41,320 bases of DNA from positions 1 through 41,320 of the forward strand of contig NZ_CAKZNK010000081.1 in assembly GCF_937129525.1 (NCBI RefSeq), given 5' to 3'. Source of the DNA: an uncultured Chloroflexus sp. (lineage in GTDB: Bacteria; Chloroflexota; Chloroflexia; Chloroflexales; Chloroflexaceae). Both the position numbers and the translations under genes were made by a program. Every line of letters starts with the position of its first letter. Position 1 is the stretch's first letter. The notes under the pieces are model-generated. The model did no database searches, was not told the DNA's origin, and saw only the letters and a list, made by a program, of their open reading frames with translations. This document shows positions 7,240 through 15,605 of the stretch, one piece after another.

Positions 7240-8289
7240 ATGTCAGACTGGATTATCTACGGCGCTAATGGATACACTGGCGAGCTGATTGCGCGCGCGG
7301 CAGTAGCGGCTGGTATGCGGCCACGACTAGCAGGACGTAACGCAGCGGCTATTGCATCACTCGCCGACGAGTTGCGGTTGCCGTTTACCATCTGCCGGCT
7401 TGAAGATCAGAGTGGTCTACGCGCAATGCTGCAAGGCGCGCAGCTCGTCTTACACTGCGCCGGCCCATTCCAGGAAACAAGCGCACCGATGCGGGAAGCC
7501 TGCTTGCAAACGGGGGTTCACTATCTCGACATCACTGGCGAGATTGGCGTCTTTGAAGCAGCAGCGCGTCAGGACAGTGCCGCTCGGAAGGCAGGAATTA
7601 TGATGATGCCAGGAGTGGGCTTCGATGTTGTGCCATCTGATTGCCTGGCAGCCCATCTCGCCCGTCGGCTACCAGACGCAACCACACTTGCGCTGGCTTT
7701 CAGAGCGCTCGGTAGTATTTCGCGCGGCACTGCCATTACAATGCTAACAATGGCTGGTCAAGGATGTGAACGTTGCAATGGTCGTTTGATCACGACACCA
7801 CCATTTCAAGAGGTGCGATCGTTCGATTTTGGCAATGGGCCACGACCGTGTGTCAGTATACCCTGGGGCGATGTAGCGACGGCATATTACACTACCGGCA
7901 TTCCCAACATCAAGGTCTATGTCGCCATTCCCCGCCAGGCCCAAACCTGGATCGGCCTGACCCGTTCACTTCTTCCACTTATCCAAACCCGAGTCGCTCA
8001 GGCCGGATTACGCCATTTAATTACTCGCGCTATTGTCGGCCCAGATGCAAAAATGCGCGCAACCGGGCGCAGCATGATCGTTGGTGAAGCCATCAACGAG
8101 ACTGGCGAGCGTGTGGTTAGCCGGTTGACGGGACCAGAGGGATATGCTCTCACCGTACAGACAGCCCTGCTTATTGTCAAGCGAGTCTTGAACGGCTCCA
8201 GCGCGCCGGGTTTTCACACCCCTGCCGGTCTGTACGGACCTGATCTGATCTGTGAAATACCGGGGGTTATACGCAGCGATGAACGATAG
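7240..8289 (+). CDS. Saccharopine dehydrogenase-like NAD(P)-binding protein (trans-acting enoyl reductase type)
   Basis: A 349-residue protein with an N-terminal Rossmann fold: WIIYGANGYTGELIAR carries the GxxGxxG dinucleotide loop, followed by LAGRN as the second strand end. LHCAGPFQ, HYLDITGE and PGVGFDVVPSDC are conserved blocks of the saccharopine-dehydrogenase-like family that includes mycobacterial trans-acting enoyl reductases and eukaryotic SCCPDH. The substrate is unknown; true saccharopine dehydrogenase activity is unlikely at this length. The ATG at 7240 (AAGGAT, 7 nt spacing) is preferred over an ATG at 7201 that would lie inside the promoter. Single gene between the divergent amidase and the convergent frame at 8413. 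Confidence 0.8.
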   Translation: MSDWIIYGANGYTGELIARAAVAAGMRPRLAGRNAAAIASLADELRLPFTICRLEDQSGLRAMLQGAQLVLHCAGPFQETSAPMREACLQTGVHYLDITGEIGVFEAAARQDSAARKAGIMMMPGVGFDVVPSDCLAAHLARRLPDATTLALAFRALGSISRGTAITMLTMAGQGCERCNGRLITTPPFQEVRSFDFGNGPRPCVSIPWGDVATAYYTTGIPNIKVYVAIPRQAQTWIGLTRSLLPLIQTRVAQAGLRHLITRAIVGPDAKMRATGRSMIVGEAINETGERVVSRLTGPEGYALTVQTALLIVKRVLNGSSAPGFHTPAGLYGPDLICEIPGVIRSDER

Positions 8290-8402
8290 CCGTAAAAATG
8301 GGCGGAGAAGGCTCGCTTTATTCGGTCAGACTGCAGAGGAGTGGGGTTTCATTCTCATACAGTAAGGCGAAAAAAAATTGTCAGCCTCTGCTGGTAACAG
8401 AA

Positions 8403-8436
8403 TTACCTGTTCTTATTTTCGGTAGTAGACAGGTAA
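8403..8436. terminator. Inverted repeat between convergent genes
   Basis: TTACCTGT (8403-8410) and ACAGGTAA (8429-8436) are perfect 8-bp arms around an 18-nt loop. They lie between the plus-strand reductase end (8289) and the minus-strand frame ending at 8413. The long loop and lack of a clean T-run make terminator function uncertain. Confidence 0.3.
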
Positions 8437-8610
8437 AGCGGTAGTATCCATCGCATACCACGCTATACAGCGTGTGGCCGGCGCGCCAGAATCACGTGCT
8501 TCGTCGGGGCAGGCATCGATCGCACACCAGATATACGGCGTGCCCGCCTGATTGCAGACGGGCACATCCCCATAATCCAAGACTTGAGCGATTCCGGCAA
8601 ACGATGACAA
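8413..8610 (-). CDS. Doubtful small Cys/Trp-rich reading frame, possibly a C-terminal fragment
   Basis: A 65-residue frame from a TTG start, with no recognisable family. It contains five Cys (VCNQ, WCAID, ACPDE, TRCIAW and one just upstream in HDCN) and several Trp and Tyr, the look of an exported disulfide-bonded domain, but it has no signal peptide of its own. The frame stays open about 26 codons upstream of the TTG, overlapping the end of the membrane-protein gene at 8637 in another frame, and has no ATG or GTG there. It may be a separated C-terminal domain, a translationally coupled small gene, or noise. Confidence 0.3.
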   Translation of the reverse strand: MSSFAGIAQVLDYGDVPVCNQAGTPYIWCAIDACPDEARDSGAPATRCIAWYAMDTTALPVYYRK

Positions 8611-8636
8611 GTTGCAGTCATGAATTTCCTGTCCTG

Positions 8637-9164
8637 CTACTGACCACTCATCTGGCGAGCAATCTGCTGTCGCTCTTCAGCAGTGACCAGGCCAAAACTA
8701 TCGCCACGATTGAGATAGACAATTTCCTCATTCTTGATTCCAACGATCAGATCCGGCAAAGCATCGCTATTCAGATCGGCCAATCGCATAACGATCGGGG
8801 TCAAATCCTCGTTTGCGCCAACCAGATACGGCCCAACTAGCGCGCGCGTCTTGCTCACGTCACCGCCGGGAATTTCGAGGATCAGCACCTGCCGATCAAG
8901 ATTCATTGCAATCAAGCGTGTTGGCCCAACCTTCTCTTCAGCGCGACCAACTTCCGCCGTCAGATGAAAAGTGCGTGGTCGCCCATACCGCCAGTCGTCA
9001 ACAATCACCTGCCCCCAGCTAATCACAGCGCTTACCAGTACGTATAGCGCAAGTATTGCCAGCAAACCGGTTACGAGATACGCCGTGTTGCTGAACGTTG
9101 ACGCAGGCACGGCAATTGAAGAGACCCGGCGCGGCGAGCGGATTTCGCGACTCGTCACAGCCAT
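8637..9164 (-). CDS. Single-pass membrane protein with a short VCBS/FG-GAP-like segment
   Basis: A 175-residue protein. Residues 1-20 are basic, a single transmembrane helix covers about 22-44 (TAYLVTGLLAILALYVLVSAVI), and the rest should be outside the membrane. The tail contains LADLNSDALPDLIVGIKNEE, resembling one FG-GAP/VCBS calcium-binding repeat (D-x-N-x-D-x-x-P-D). Function unknown. The ATG at 9164 has a strong GGAGGA ribosome site. It has a consensus promoter (9226-9254) flanked by two copies of a LexA-like palindrome, so it may be controlled together with the divergent recN. Confidence 0.65.
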   Translation of the reverse strand: MAVTSREIRSPRRVSSIAVPASTFSNTAYLVTGLLAILALYVLVSAVISWGQVIVDDWRYGRPRTFHLTAEVGRAEEKVGPTRLIAMNLDRQVLILEIPGGDVSKTRALVGPYLVGANEDLTPIVMRLADLNSDALPDLIVGIKNEEIVYLNRGDSFGLVTAEERQQIARQMSGQ

Positions 9165-9193
9165 CACAGTCCTCCTCTGTGAAACATAGAAGT

Positions 9194-9207
9194 AGAACAA
9201 AAGTTCT
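9194..9207. promoter_or_regulatory. LexA-like operator, copy 1 (GAAC-N4-GTTC)
   Basis: AGAACAAAAGTTCT is palindromic in its arms; the minus strand reads GAACTTTTGTTC at 9206 to 9195. It lies just downstream of the predicted transcription start of the membrane-protein gene, a typical repressor position. The 12-mer recurs exactly at 40693-40704. The arms equal those of the Gram-positive LexA box (CGAAC-N4-GTTCG). Confidence 0.5.
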
Positions 9208-9225
9208 TTAGCTCACTTGTTCGAA

Positions 9226-9254
9226 AGTATAGCAGAGGTGTCGTCAACTGTCAA
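9226..9254 (-). promoter_or_regulatory. Consensus promoter of the small membrane-protein gene
   Basis: A perfect -35 TTGACA (9249-9254) and -10 TATACT (9226-9231) on the minus strand are 17 bp apart, the same hexamers and spacing as the rRNA promoter. Such a strong promoter on a minor gene suggests repression, consistent with the palindromes on both sides. Confidence 0.85.
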
Positions 9255-9267
9255 GAACTTTTGTACT
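9254..9267. promoter_or_regulatory. LexA-like operator, copy 2 (one mismatch)
   Basis: GAACTTTTGTAC (9255-9266) differs by one base from copy 1 on the opposite strand. It abuts the -35 of the minus-strand promoter and lies about 54 bp upstream of the recN extended -10, so it could influence both directions. Centre-to-centre distance from copy 1 is 60 bp. Confidence 0.4.
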
Positions 9268-9317
9268 ACTTTTCTCGTGGCGTTACCGCACAGTAACGAA
9301 CAGAGCCGAAACGATTG

Positions 9318-9326
9318 TGGTACAAT
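9318..9326 (+). promoter_or_regulatory. Extended -10 promoter of recN
   Basis: TGG-TACAAT (9318-9326) is an extended -10 element without a clear -35. A start near 9333 gives a leader of about 39 nt to the recN ATG at 9372. Confidence 0.5.
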
Positions 9327-9371
9327 GCTGCATAGTGGTATCAAAGCTCAGATTTGCGTAGCGCCTGCGGT

Positions 9372-11132
9372 ATGCTGATTGAGTTGCAGATTCAGGATTT
9401 TGCCATTATTGACCGGCTGCATCTGCGCTTTGAGCAGGGCTTTAATGTGCTGACCGGTGAGACCGGTGCCGGGAAGTCGATCATTATCGACGCCCTCGGC
9501 ACGCTACGCGGCGAGCGGGTTGATCCCACCTTCGTGCGCGCCGGATGTGCGCGCGCCCGCATCGAAGGCATTTTTAGCCTGGATGACTGCCCTCAGATTC
9601 TTCCACTGCTGGCCGAGCTTGACTTGCTTGATGAAGGCGACGATCAGGTGATTCTGACTCGCGAGATTTCAGCCGAATCGGGCCGCAGTGTAGCCCGTGT
9701 GAACGGGCGCGCTGTGAATAGTGCCAAGCTGCGCGAGATTGGTAGCTGCCTCATCGACATCCACGGCCAACACGAAGGTCAATCATTGTTCAACACACGC
9801 ACGCATATCGACCTGCTTGATCGCTTCGGTGAATTGTTACCGTTGCGTCAGCAAGTAGCCGATCAGTTAACAGCGTTACGGGTTGTACAGGCGCAGTTGG
9901 CCGACCTCCGCGCAGGCGAAGCGCGCCGTCAGGCCCGGATCGAAGAACTCAAGATGCTGCGCGCCGATGTGGCGGCTGCTAAACTCAAACCAGGCGAAGA
10001 GGAAGCCTTGTTGCGCGAACGGGCCATTGCGCAGAACGCGACCAGAATCGCGACACTGGCCGATGAAGCGTATCGAGCGCTGTATACCGGCAGTGACGGG
10101 CGTAGTGGCCGGGCGGCTATCGAGGCGATGGCGCTGGCGGTTGATGCATTGAACGAACTTGCCCGACTCGATGATCGGGCCGGGCTGCTGGCGCAGCAAG
10201 CGACCGAATTGCATTATCAGCTTGAAGAGCTGGTGATTGCCTTGCGTCGCTATCGCGCCGATCTTGATGTCGATCCGCGACGACTCGACGCGATCGAAGA
10301 CCGCCTGACCGCACTGCGCGATCTCCAACGCAAGTATGGCGTTGATCTGGAAACGTTAATCAAGCAGGCGGCTAATGCCGAAGCTGAGATCGAGCAGCTC
10401 AGCAACAGCGCCGAGCAAATTGCTCGTCTGGAAGAGCAGGCGCAGGTATTAATAGCCGAACTGGCTCGCCATACTGCCGAACTATCGCGACGCCGACGAC
10501 AGGTAGGCGATGAGCTGAGTCGTCTGATCAGCGAGGCTATGCACGATCTGGCGATGCCGAATGTGCGCTTCGCGGTACAGATCGAACACGTCGAAGATCC
10601 CAATGGTCTGCCGATTCACGATCGGCGGCTGGTATGCGACCGTACCGGCATTGATCGGGTTGAGTTTTTGATTTCGCCTAACCTCGGCGAGCCGCTTAAA
10701 CCGTTGGCCCGCATCGCTTCAGGCGGCGAAAGCGCGCGCCTGCTGTTAGCGTTGAAATCGATTTTATCGCAGGTCGATGAAGTGCCCACCCTGGTTTTCG
10801 ATGAGATCGATGTCGGTGTCGGCGGTCGCGCCGGGCATGTGGTTGGGCAGAAACTCTGGGCGATCAGTCAGCGTCATCAGGTGCTGTGCATTACTCACCT
10901 GCCACAAGTCGCTGCGTTTGCAAATGCCCACTTTCACATCCGCAAAGAAGTGGTTGCAGAACGCACACGCACCAGTGTAACGCTCCTGTCGCCAGACCAG
11001 CGGGTTGAAGAAATTGCCGCAATGCTTGATGGCATTCCCAATGATCACAGTCGAGCCAACGCGCGTCAGATCCTCGAACGAGCGCAGGCCTGGAAGTTGC
11101 ACCGACAGATCGAGCTAGCCGCAAAAGATTGA
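9372..11132 (+). CDS. recN: DNA repair protein RecN
   Basis: A 586-residue SMC-like ATPase acting in double-strand break repair. The N-terminus (MLIELQIQDFAIIDRL...) is canonical, with the Walker A loop GETGAGKS at residues 29-36. The middle (about 150-390) is a long coiled coil rich in Glu, Arg, Ala and Gln. The C-terminal lobe has the ABC signature ASGGESAR, Walker B TLVFDEIDVGVGGRAG and the H-loop region CITHLPQVAAFA. Length is normal for RecN. The frame begins with a TTG at 9354, but family alignment and the promoter support the ATG at 9372. recN is a classical SOS gene in many bacteria, and the divergent intergenic region has two LexA-like palindromes. Confidence 0.95.
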   Translation: MLIELQIQDFAIIDRLHLRFEQGFNVLTGETGAGKSIIIDALGTLRGERVDPTFVRAGCARARIEGIFSLDDCPQILPLLAELDLLDEGDDQVILTREISAESGRSVARVNGRAVNSAKLREIGSCLIDIHGQHEGQSLFNTRTHIDLLDRFGELLPLRQQVADQLTALRVVQAQLADLRAGEARRQARIEELKMLRADVAAAKLKPGEEEALLRERAIAQNATRIATLADEAYRALYTGSDGRSGRAAIEAMALAVDALNELARLDDRAGLLAQQATELHYQLEELVIALRRYRADLDVDPRRLDAIEDRLTALRDLQRKYGVDLETLIKQAANAEAEIEQLSNSAEQIARLEEQAQVLIAELARHTAELSRRRRQVGDELSRLISEAMHDLAMPNVRFAVQIEHVEDPNGLPIHDRRLVCDRTGIDRVEFLISPNLGEPLKPLARIASGGESARLLLALKSILSQVDEVPTLVFDEIDVGVGGRAGHVVGQKLWAISQRHQVLCITHLPQVAAFANAHFHIRKEVVAERTRTSVTLLSPDQRVEEIAAMLDGIPNDHSRANARQILERAQAWKLHRQIELAAKD

Positions 11133-11135
11133 CCG

Positions 11136-11166
11136 GCGGCATACCGACCATCAGGATGGTCGCCGC
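11136..11166 (+). terminator. Possible terminator hairpin after recN
   Basis: GACCAT (11146-11151) and ATGGTC (11156-11161) form a perfect 6-bp stem with a 4-nt loop, extended by GCGGC/GCCGC outer arms (11136-11140, 11162-11166) across an internal bulge. A short TTTT follows at 11174. It starts immediately after the recN stop. Confidence 0.4.
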
Positions 11167-11220
11167 TGTGCCGTTTTGGTCGCAGCTTGTGTGTAAATCA
11201 TAGAGAGGCCTCAATTTGGT

Positions 11221-14200
11221 ATGTCAGCTCAGAGCACGATAAGTCGCTGGAGTGCGCGCATTGTAGAGGCGAGCTGGCTGTTGGCATTAACTCTCGTGCC
11301 GATCTACTTCAATCTCTACTCCGCTCGCCATTTCGAGCCTGACAAAGCAGTCGTCTTGCGTTCACTGGCTTTGATCGGTATCGCTGCCGGGCTGGTCTGG
11401 TTCATCGATCGTTCAAGCCATCGTACCACTGGCGCCACACAATTGACCGGTTCGTGGTGGACAACGCTGCGCAATCACCCACTCTTTTGGCCGGTTGTGG
11501 CGTATACCGGTATCTTTGCAGTCACAACGATCACTTCAATTACGCCAGCCGCCAGTCTGTGGGGTTCGTACCAGCGCATGCAGGGGTTGTACACCTATCT
11601 TTCTTACCTGATGCTGGGCGGACTGATTGCGGTAGCACTGCGCGCGCCTGACCAGCGCGAACGTTTCATCTCGTTGAGTCTGGCCGCCAGCGCAGTCGTG
11701 GCCATCTACGGGATTATGCAGCATTATCAGCTTGATCCCTTGCCGTGGCGAGGCGATGTGATTGCGCGAGTGGCTTCCACCCTGGGCAATTCAATCTTCG
11801 TGGCCGCGTATCTAATAATGATCGTGCCGCTGGCGCTTTACCGACTGGTTGTAGCGCTGGCAGCCGCTCGCTCAGCGCCACCTGCAACCCAACCGCTAGC
11901 CGAATGGCGCCATGCGTTCGGCGCCGGCATACTCTGGCTGGCCGGAACGTTTCTGATTATCGCGACATTGAAGTTTAGCGTCGCCATTCGCACCATCGAC
12001 TTCCGCTACTGGTGGGTCTTTCCCGGCGCTATCATCTGTGCGACTGCAATCTGGTGGTTGCTGACTGTGCCTCGTCACCAGCGCCGGCCCCACTGGCCCT
12101 TATTCTTGACCCTTGCCTACCTGCTCGGATTCGGATTAGCCTTTGCATTCAATGCAACTGCCGGTGTGCAACAATTCGCCCCCGTGGATGTTGCCACCAA
12201 TGCCCAGGACTGGTGGCTTTGGTTAGCACTGGCAATTCTCGCCCTTCTCAGCGGGTATGGGCTGTCGTTTTTCGGCAATCCACCCGCCGGGCCGTCACGA
12301 CTGGGATGGTCGCTACACGCGGCAACCAGCGCTGCTGTGCTTGCGCTTATTTTGATCACAATCTTTTTCAGCCAGAGCCGCGGCCCCTGGATCGGTCTTG
12401 GCGCCGGTCTGTTTCTGTTTGGATCACTTGCGCTCTGGTATGGGCGCAAACATCTCCAGGCGAGCGGTTATCAGCGTGGTAGTCGCTGGATGGCGCGCGC
12501 GCTTGCAATCTGGATTTTGGTGACGTTCATCAGTGGCGGGTTTCTGATCGCATTCAATCTTTCTGATGCGCCGCTCTTTGCCCGCCTGCGCGAAGTGCCT
12601 TATATCGGTCGAATGGGCCGCCTGTTAGAGGTGGAGAGCGGTACCGGTCTGGTGCGTCGCCTGATTTGGGTGGGCGATCAGCACGCCCGTGGAACTATCG
12701 GTCTGATTACCAGCGATCCGGTACGGCTGTTTATCGGTTGGGGGCCTGAGAGCATGTTTGTCGCCTTCAACCGTTTTTATCCGCCATCGCTGGCCAACGT
12801 TGAGGCGCGCGGCGCTTCGCCCGACCGCTCGCATCAGGCATTCCTCGACGAGATTGTCACCAAAGGTCTGATCGGTTTGGCCGCGTACCTCTGGTTGATC
12901 GGTAGTTTCGGGTGGTTCTGTGTGCGTCAGTTACGTCAATCGGCGAGCTGGCGACATCAAGTGTTGATCATTGCCCTGCTCAGCGCCATTACCGCTCATC
13001 TGGTGGAAGGACTGACCGGTATCCCGATTGTGGCTACGCTCATGCTGTTCTGGATGATGCTGGGCTTGAGTGTTGCGGCAGAACGCATAGAACGCGCCGC
13101 CGAGCAGACAACGACATTGGAGGCTACGCCGGTTGAAGCGCGTCCAGCCGCTCGCCAGGGTAACCGTCGGCCACCAACACGCTCACCGACACGCCGATCG
13201 GCTGCGCGGCAACCGGGCGTCGGTATGGCGGGTATCGTTGGACTGATCAGCCTGACGACCGCCGGTCTGATCTGGTGGCTCAATGTACAGCCGGTATACG
13301 CCGACATGCGCTTTCAACAGGCGCAAAGCTACAACGAACAGGGACAGACTTCAAGCCGCGCACTCCTGACAGCGCTCAATGAATACATTGCCACCATTCG
13401 CACAAATCCCGGTGAAGACTTCTATTATCTTCACCTTGCCCGCACATTGATGACGCTGGCCGACCTGCTGCGCGCGCAGGGAGCAGCGATTGGCGAAGCG
13501 GGAACGCCTGATCTCGATGCGCTGCTTAGACTAAACGGCGTTGAAGAAGTTACAGCCTTCGCGCAACGATCATCGCCACTAAGTTTGCTGGCCTATGCTG
13601 AAGCAGCCTTGCAACGGGCGCATCAGCTCAGCCCGCTCAACAAAGATCACTATGCGAATCTTGGCCGGATCAATACGTTCTGGTATGGCTGGACAGGTGA
13701 CGTGCAACGGCTGTACGTGGCGTTGAACTGGTATGAGCGGGTTGCCGAGATTGCGCCCCGCGATGTTGCGCTGATCAACGAACGCGCCGGGGTCTTGATG
13801 CAGTTAGCTGAATATGCCACAATCAACGGGGAACCTCAGCAAGCCGGGGCATTCTTCCAGCAAGCCGAAGAGCTGTTACAAACGTCGGCGCGGTTCGATC
13901 CGCGCTACGGTGATACTGCATTACGCCTTGGCGATCTGATCCGCTTCCGCACCGGTGACCTCGATGCTGCGGCGACACTGTACGCGCAAGCCGTCGAGCT
14001 TTCACCCCAACAGATGGTGGAAAATCTCGACCGGATCGCCCGCGCGTTGAACAGTCGGCCCGATCTGCTGCAACAACTACGGGCTGCTTTTGCCGCACAG
14101 GCTGAACGCGCTGACCAGGAATTGGCGGCGGCGCGAGGCAAACCGGAACGCGCCTTTGAGCTATCATCTCTCGAGGCACGGACGGTAGAGTTATACGCTG

Positions 14201-14454
14201 CCGTCGCGCGACTGGCCGTGCAAACCGGCGACTTCGATGGCGCATTGACCGCTTATGCCCGCGCTACCGAATTGCAACCGACCAGCGTGGCGCTCAGTCA
14301 GCAATATACGCTCGTCCTGAGCGAAACGCTTCAGTACGATGCGGCTATTGCCGAGGCGCAGCGGTTGCTGACAGTGTTGCGCGCAGCAGGTCGCGTCAAC
14401 GACATCGCGCGCGTTGAGCAATTGATCACGGCTGTTGAGCGCGCCCGCCAGTGA
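11221..14454 (+). CDS. O-antigen ligase/polymerase-like membrane protein with C-terminal TPR region
   Basis: A 1077-residue inner-membrane protein. The first ~620 residues hold about 12-14 transmembrane helices. The Wzy_C/O-antigen ligase signature is SQSRGPWIGLGAG (about residues 383-395), followed by a large loop with GWGPESMF, the conserved DRSHQAFLDEIVTKGLIG and further helices. A basic Arg/Pro linker (about 640-670) leads to another membrane segment (MAGIVGLISLTTAGLIWWL) and a helical C-terminal half with TPR-like repeats (DGALTAYARATELQPTSVALSQQ). Such proteins ligate or polymerise undecaprenyl-linked glycans, or glycosylate surface proteins. The downstream WecA-type transferase supports a surface-polysaccharide role. 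The ATG has GAGAGG upstream, slightly far. Confidence 0.82.
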   Translation: MSAQSTISRWSARIVEASWLLALTLVPIYFNLYSARHFEPDKAVVLRSLALIGIAAGLVWFIDRSSHRTTGATQLTGSWWTTLRNHPLFWPVVAYTGIFAVTTITSITPAASLWGSYQRMQGLYTYLSYLMLGGLIAVALRAPDQRERFISLSLAASAVVAIYGIMQHYQLDPLPWRGDVIARVASTLGNSIFVAAYLIMIVPLALYRLVVALAAARSAPPATQPLAEWRHAFGAGILWLAGTFLIIATLKFSVAIRTIDFRYWWVFPGAIICATAIWWLLTVPRHQRRPHWPLFLTLAYLLGFGLAFAFNATAGVQQFAPVDVATNAQDWWLWLALAILALLSGYGLSFFGNPPAGPSRLGWSLHAATSAAVLALILITIFFSQSRGPWIGLGAGLFLFGSLALWYGRKHLQASGYQRGSRWMARALAIWILVTFISGGFLIAFNLSDAPLFARLREVPYIGRMGRLLEVESGTGLVRRLIWVGDQHARGTIGLITSDPVRLFIGWGPESMFVAFNRFYPPSLANVEARGASPDRSHQAFLDEIVTKGLIGLAAYLWLIGSFGWFCVRQLRQSASWRHQVLIIALLSAITAHLVEGLTGIPIVATLMLFWMMLGLSVAAERIERAAEQTTTLEATPVEARPAARQGNRRPPTRSPTRRSAARQPGVGMAGIVGLISLTTAGLIWWLNVQPVYADMRFQQAQSYNEQGQTSSRALLTALNEYIATIRTNPGEDFYYLHLARTLMTLADLLRAQGAAIGEAGTPDLDALLRLNGVEEVTAFAQRSSPLSLLAYAEAALQRAHQLSPLNKDHYANLGRINTFWYGWTGDVQRLYVALNWYERVAEIAPRDVALINERAGVLMQLAEYATINGEPQQAGAFFQQAEELLQTSARFDPRYGDTALRLGDLIRFRTGDLDAAATLYAQAVELSPQQMVENLDRIARALNSRPDLLQQLRAAFAAQAERADQELAAARGKPERAFELSSLEARTVELYAAVARLAVQTGDFDGALTAYARATELQPTSVALSQQYTLVLSETLQYDAAIAEAQRLLTVLRAAGRVNDIARVEQLITAVERARQ

Positions 14455-14491
14455 TGGGTTTTAAACGCTTACCAACTTTATCATTAACACT

Positions 14492-15514
14492 ATGTCCAAT
14501 ATCGCCCTCATTCTGATCGCTGCGCTGACATTTTCCATTCTGGCGACACCGATTGCCCGGCGGGCCGCCCTGCGCAGCGGCTTCATCGCCGTGCCGCGAG
14601 CGCGCGACAGCCATGCTACCCCGATACCCCTGCTTGGCGGGGCCGCAATCTATGCCGCCTTTGTCGCTGCGCTGCTCTTATTCGGCGATCTCGCTCACAT
14701 CCGCGAGCTGGTCGGCATTTTGCTCGGCGCGACGATCGTCTCGCTCTTTGGGCTGGCCGATGACCAGTGGGGCATGCCGGCCCTGATCAAGTTAGGCGGG
14801 CAGATGCTTGCCGCAACCGTCTTGTTGCTCGGCGGCACGCAGGTGCAACTCTTTCCATGGCCCATGGTCAACTGGGCAATTACCCTGCTCTGGTTAGTGA
14901 TCATCACCAACGCAATCAACTTTCTCGACAATATGGATGGGTTATCAGGTGGGGTTGCCACCATTGCCGCCGCCTTTTTTCTGCTATTGGCAGCGATGAA
15001 TCAACCGCGACAGGTGCTGGTCGGCGCTATGGCCGCTGCTCTGATTGGCGCATGTGTAGGCTTTCTCCGCTACAACTTCAACCCGGCCAGTATCTTTATG
15101 GGTGACACCGGCAGTCTGTTTATCGGCTTTATTCTGGCTGCGCTGGCAATTAAGCTCCGCTTTATGGAGAACACACCCATCGTGACATGGATGGTGCCGG
15201 TATGCGTACTCGGATTGCCGCTCTTTGACACCGCGCTCGTTATCGTCTCTCGTCTGCGCCGGGGTGTCAACCCATTCACTACTGCCGGCAAGGATCACGT
15301 CTCACATCGGCTCCATGCGCTGGGCATGACGAAACGTGAAGCGGTGCTGACCTGTTACTTGCTGGCTGGCGCCAGTGGCCTGATCGGGGTCTACGTAACC
15401 CAGGCTCGACCATCAGAAGCGTACCTGGTCTTGGCAGGGCTGCTAACGGTTGCCATTGGCGGGATCGTCTGGTTTGAGCGGGTTTGTCCAGCGGGACAGG
15501 TACGACAACAATAA
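14492..15514 (+). CDS. WecA/MraY-type undecaprenyl-phosphate sugar-1-phosphate transferase
   Basis: A 340-residue polytopic membrane enzyme of glycosyltransferase family 4 (PNPT superfamily), transferring a sugar-1-phosphate, probably GlcNAc-1-P, from a UDP-sugar to undecaprenyl phosphate. Visible motifs are the Asp pair in LADDQWG, NAINFLDNMDGLSGG with its catalytic Asp residues, the GDTGSLFIGF loop and the HVSHRLHALG His motif specific to this superfamily. The HRLH pattern and hydrophilic profile favour WecA/TagO-like over MraY. It follows the O-antigen-ligase-like gene by 37 bp and is probably co-transcribed, initiating surface glycan synthesis. It ends at twin hairpins facing the convergent pcs. 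Confidence 0.88.
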   Translation: MSNIALILIAALTFSILATPIARRAALRSGFIAVPRARDSHATPIPLLGGAAIYAAFVAALLLFGDLAHIRELVGILLGATIVSLFGLADDQWGMPALIKLGGQMLAATVLLLGGTQVQLFPWPMVNWAITLLWLVIITNAINFLDNMDGLSGGVATIAAAFFLLLAAMNQPRQVLVGAMAAALIGACVGFLRYNFNPASIFMGDTGSLFIGFILAALAIKLRFMENTPIVTWMVPVCVLGLPLFDTALVIVSRLRRGVNPFTTAGKDHVSHRLHALGMTKREAVLTCYLLAGASGLIGVYVTQARPSEAYLVLAGLLTVAIGGIVWFERVCPAGQVRQQ

Positions 15515-15532
15515 ACGCGCTCAGAAACACGG

Positions 15533-15596
15533 AGGGCGCAGCAATGCTGCGCCCTTACAACTTCACCTGGTTCAGGGCGCAGCGATGCTGTGCCCC
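15533..15596. repeat. Two tandem G+C-rich hairpin repeats between convergent genes
   Basis: AGGGCGCAGC-AAT-GCTGCGCCCT (15533-15555) is a perfect 10-bp hairpin. A variant, GGGCGCAGC-GAT-GCTGTGCCC, follows at 15575-15595 with a period of 41 bp. They sit between the end of the plus-strand transferase gene and the end of pcs, and probably act as a bidirectional terminator or belong to a dispersed intergenic repeat family. Confidence 0.6.
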
Positions 15597-15605
15597 TATG
15601 TGACA

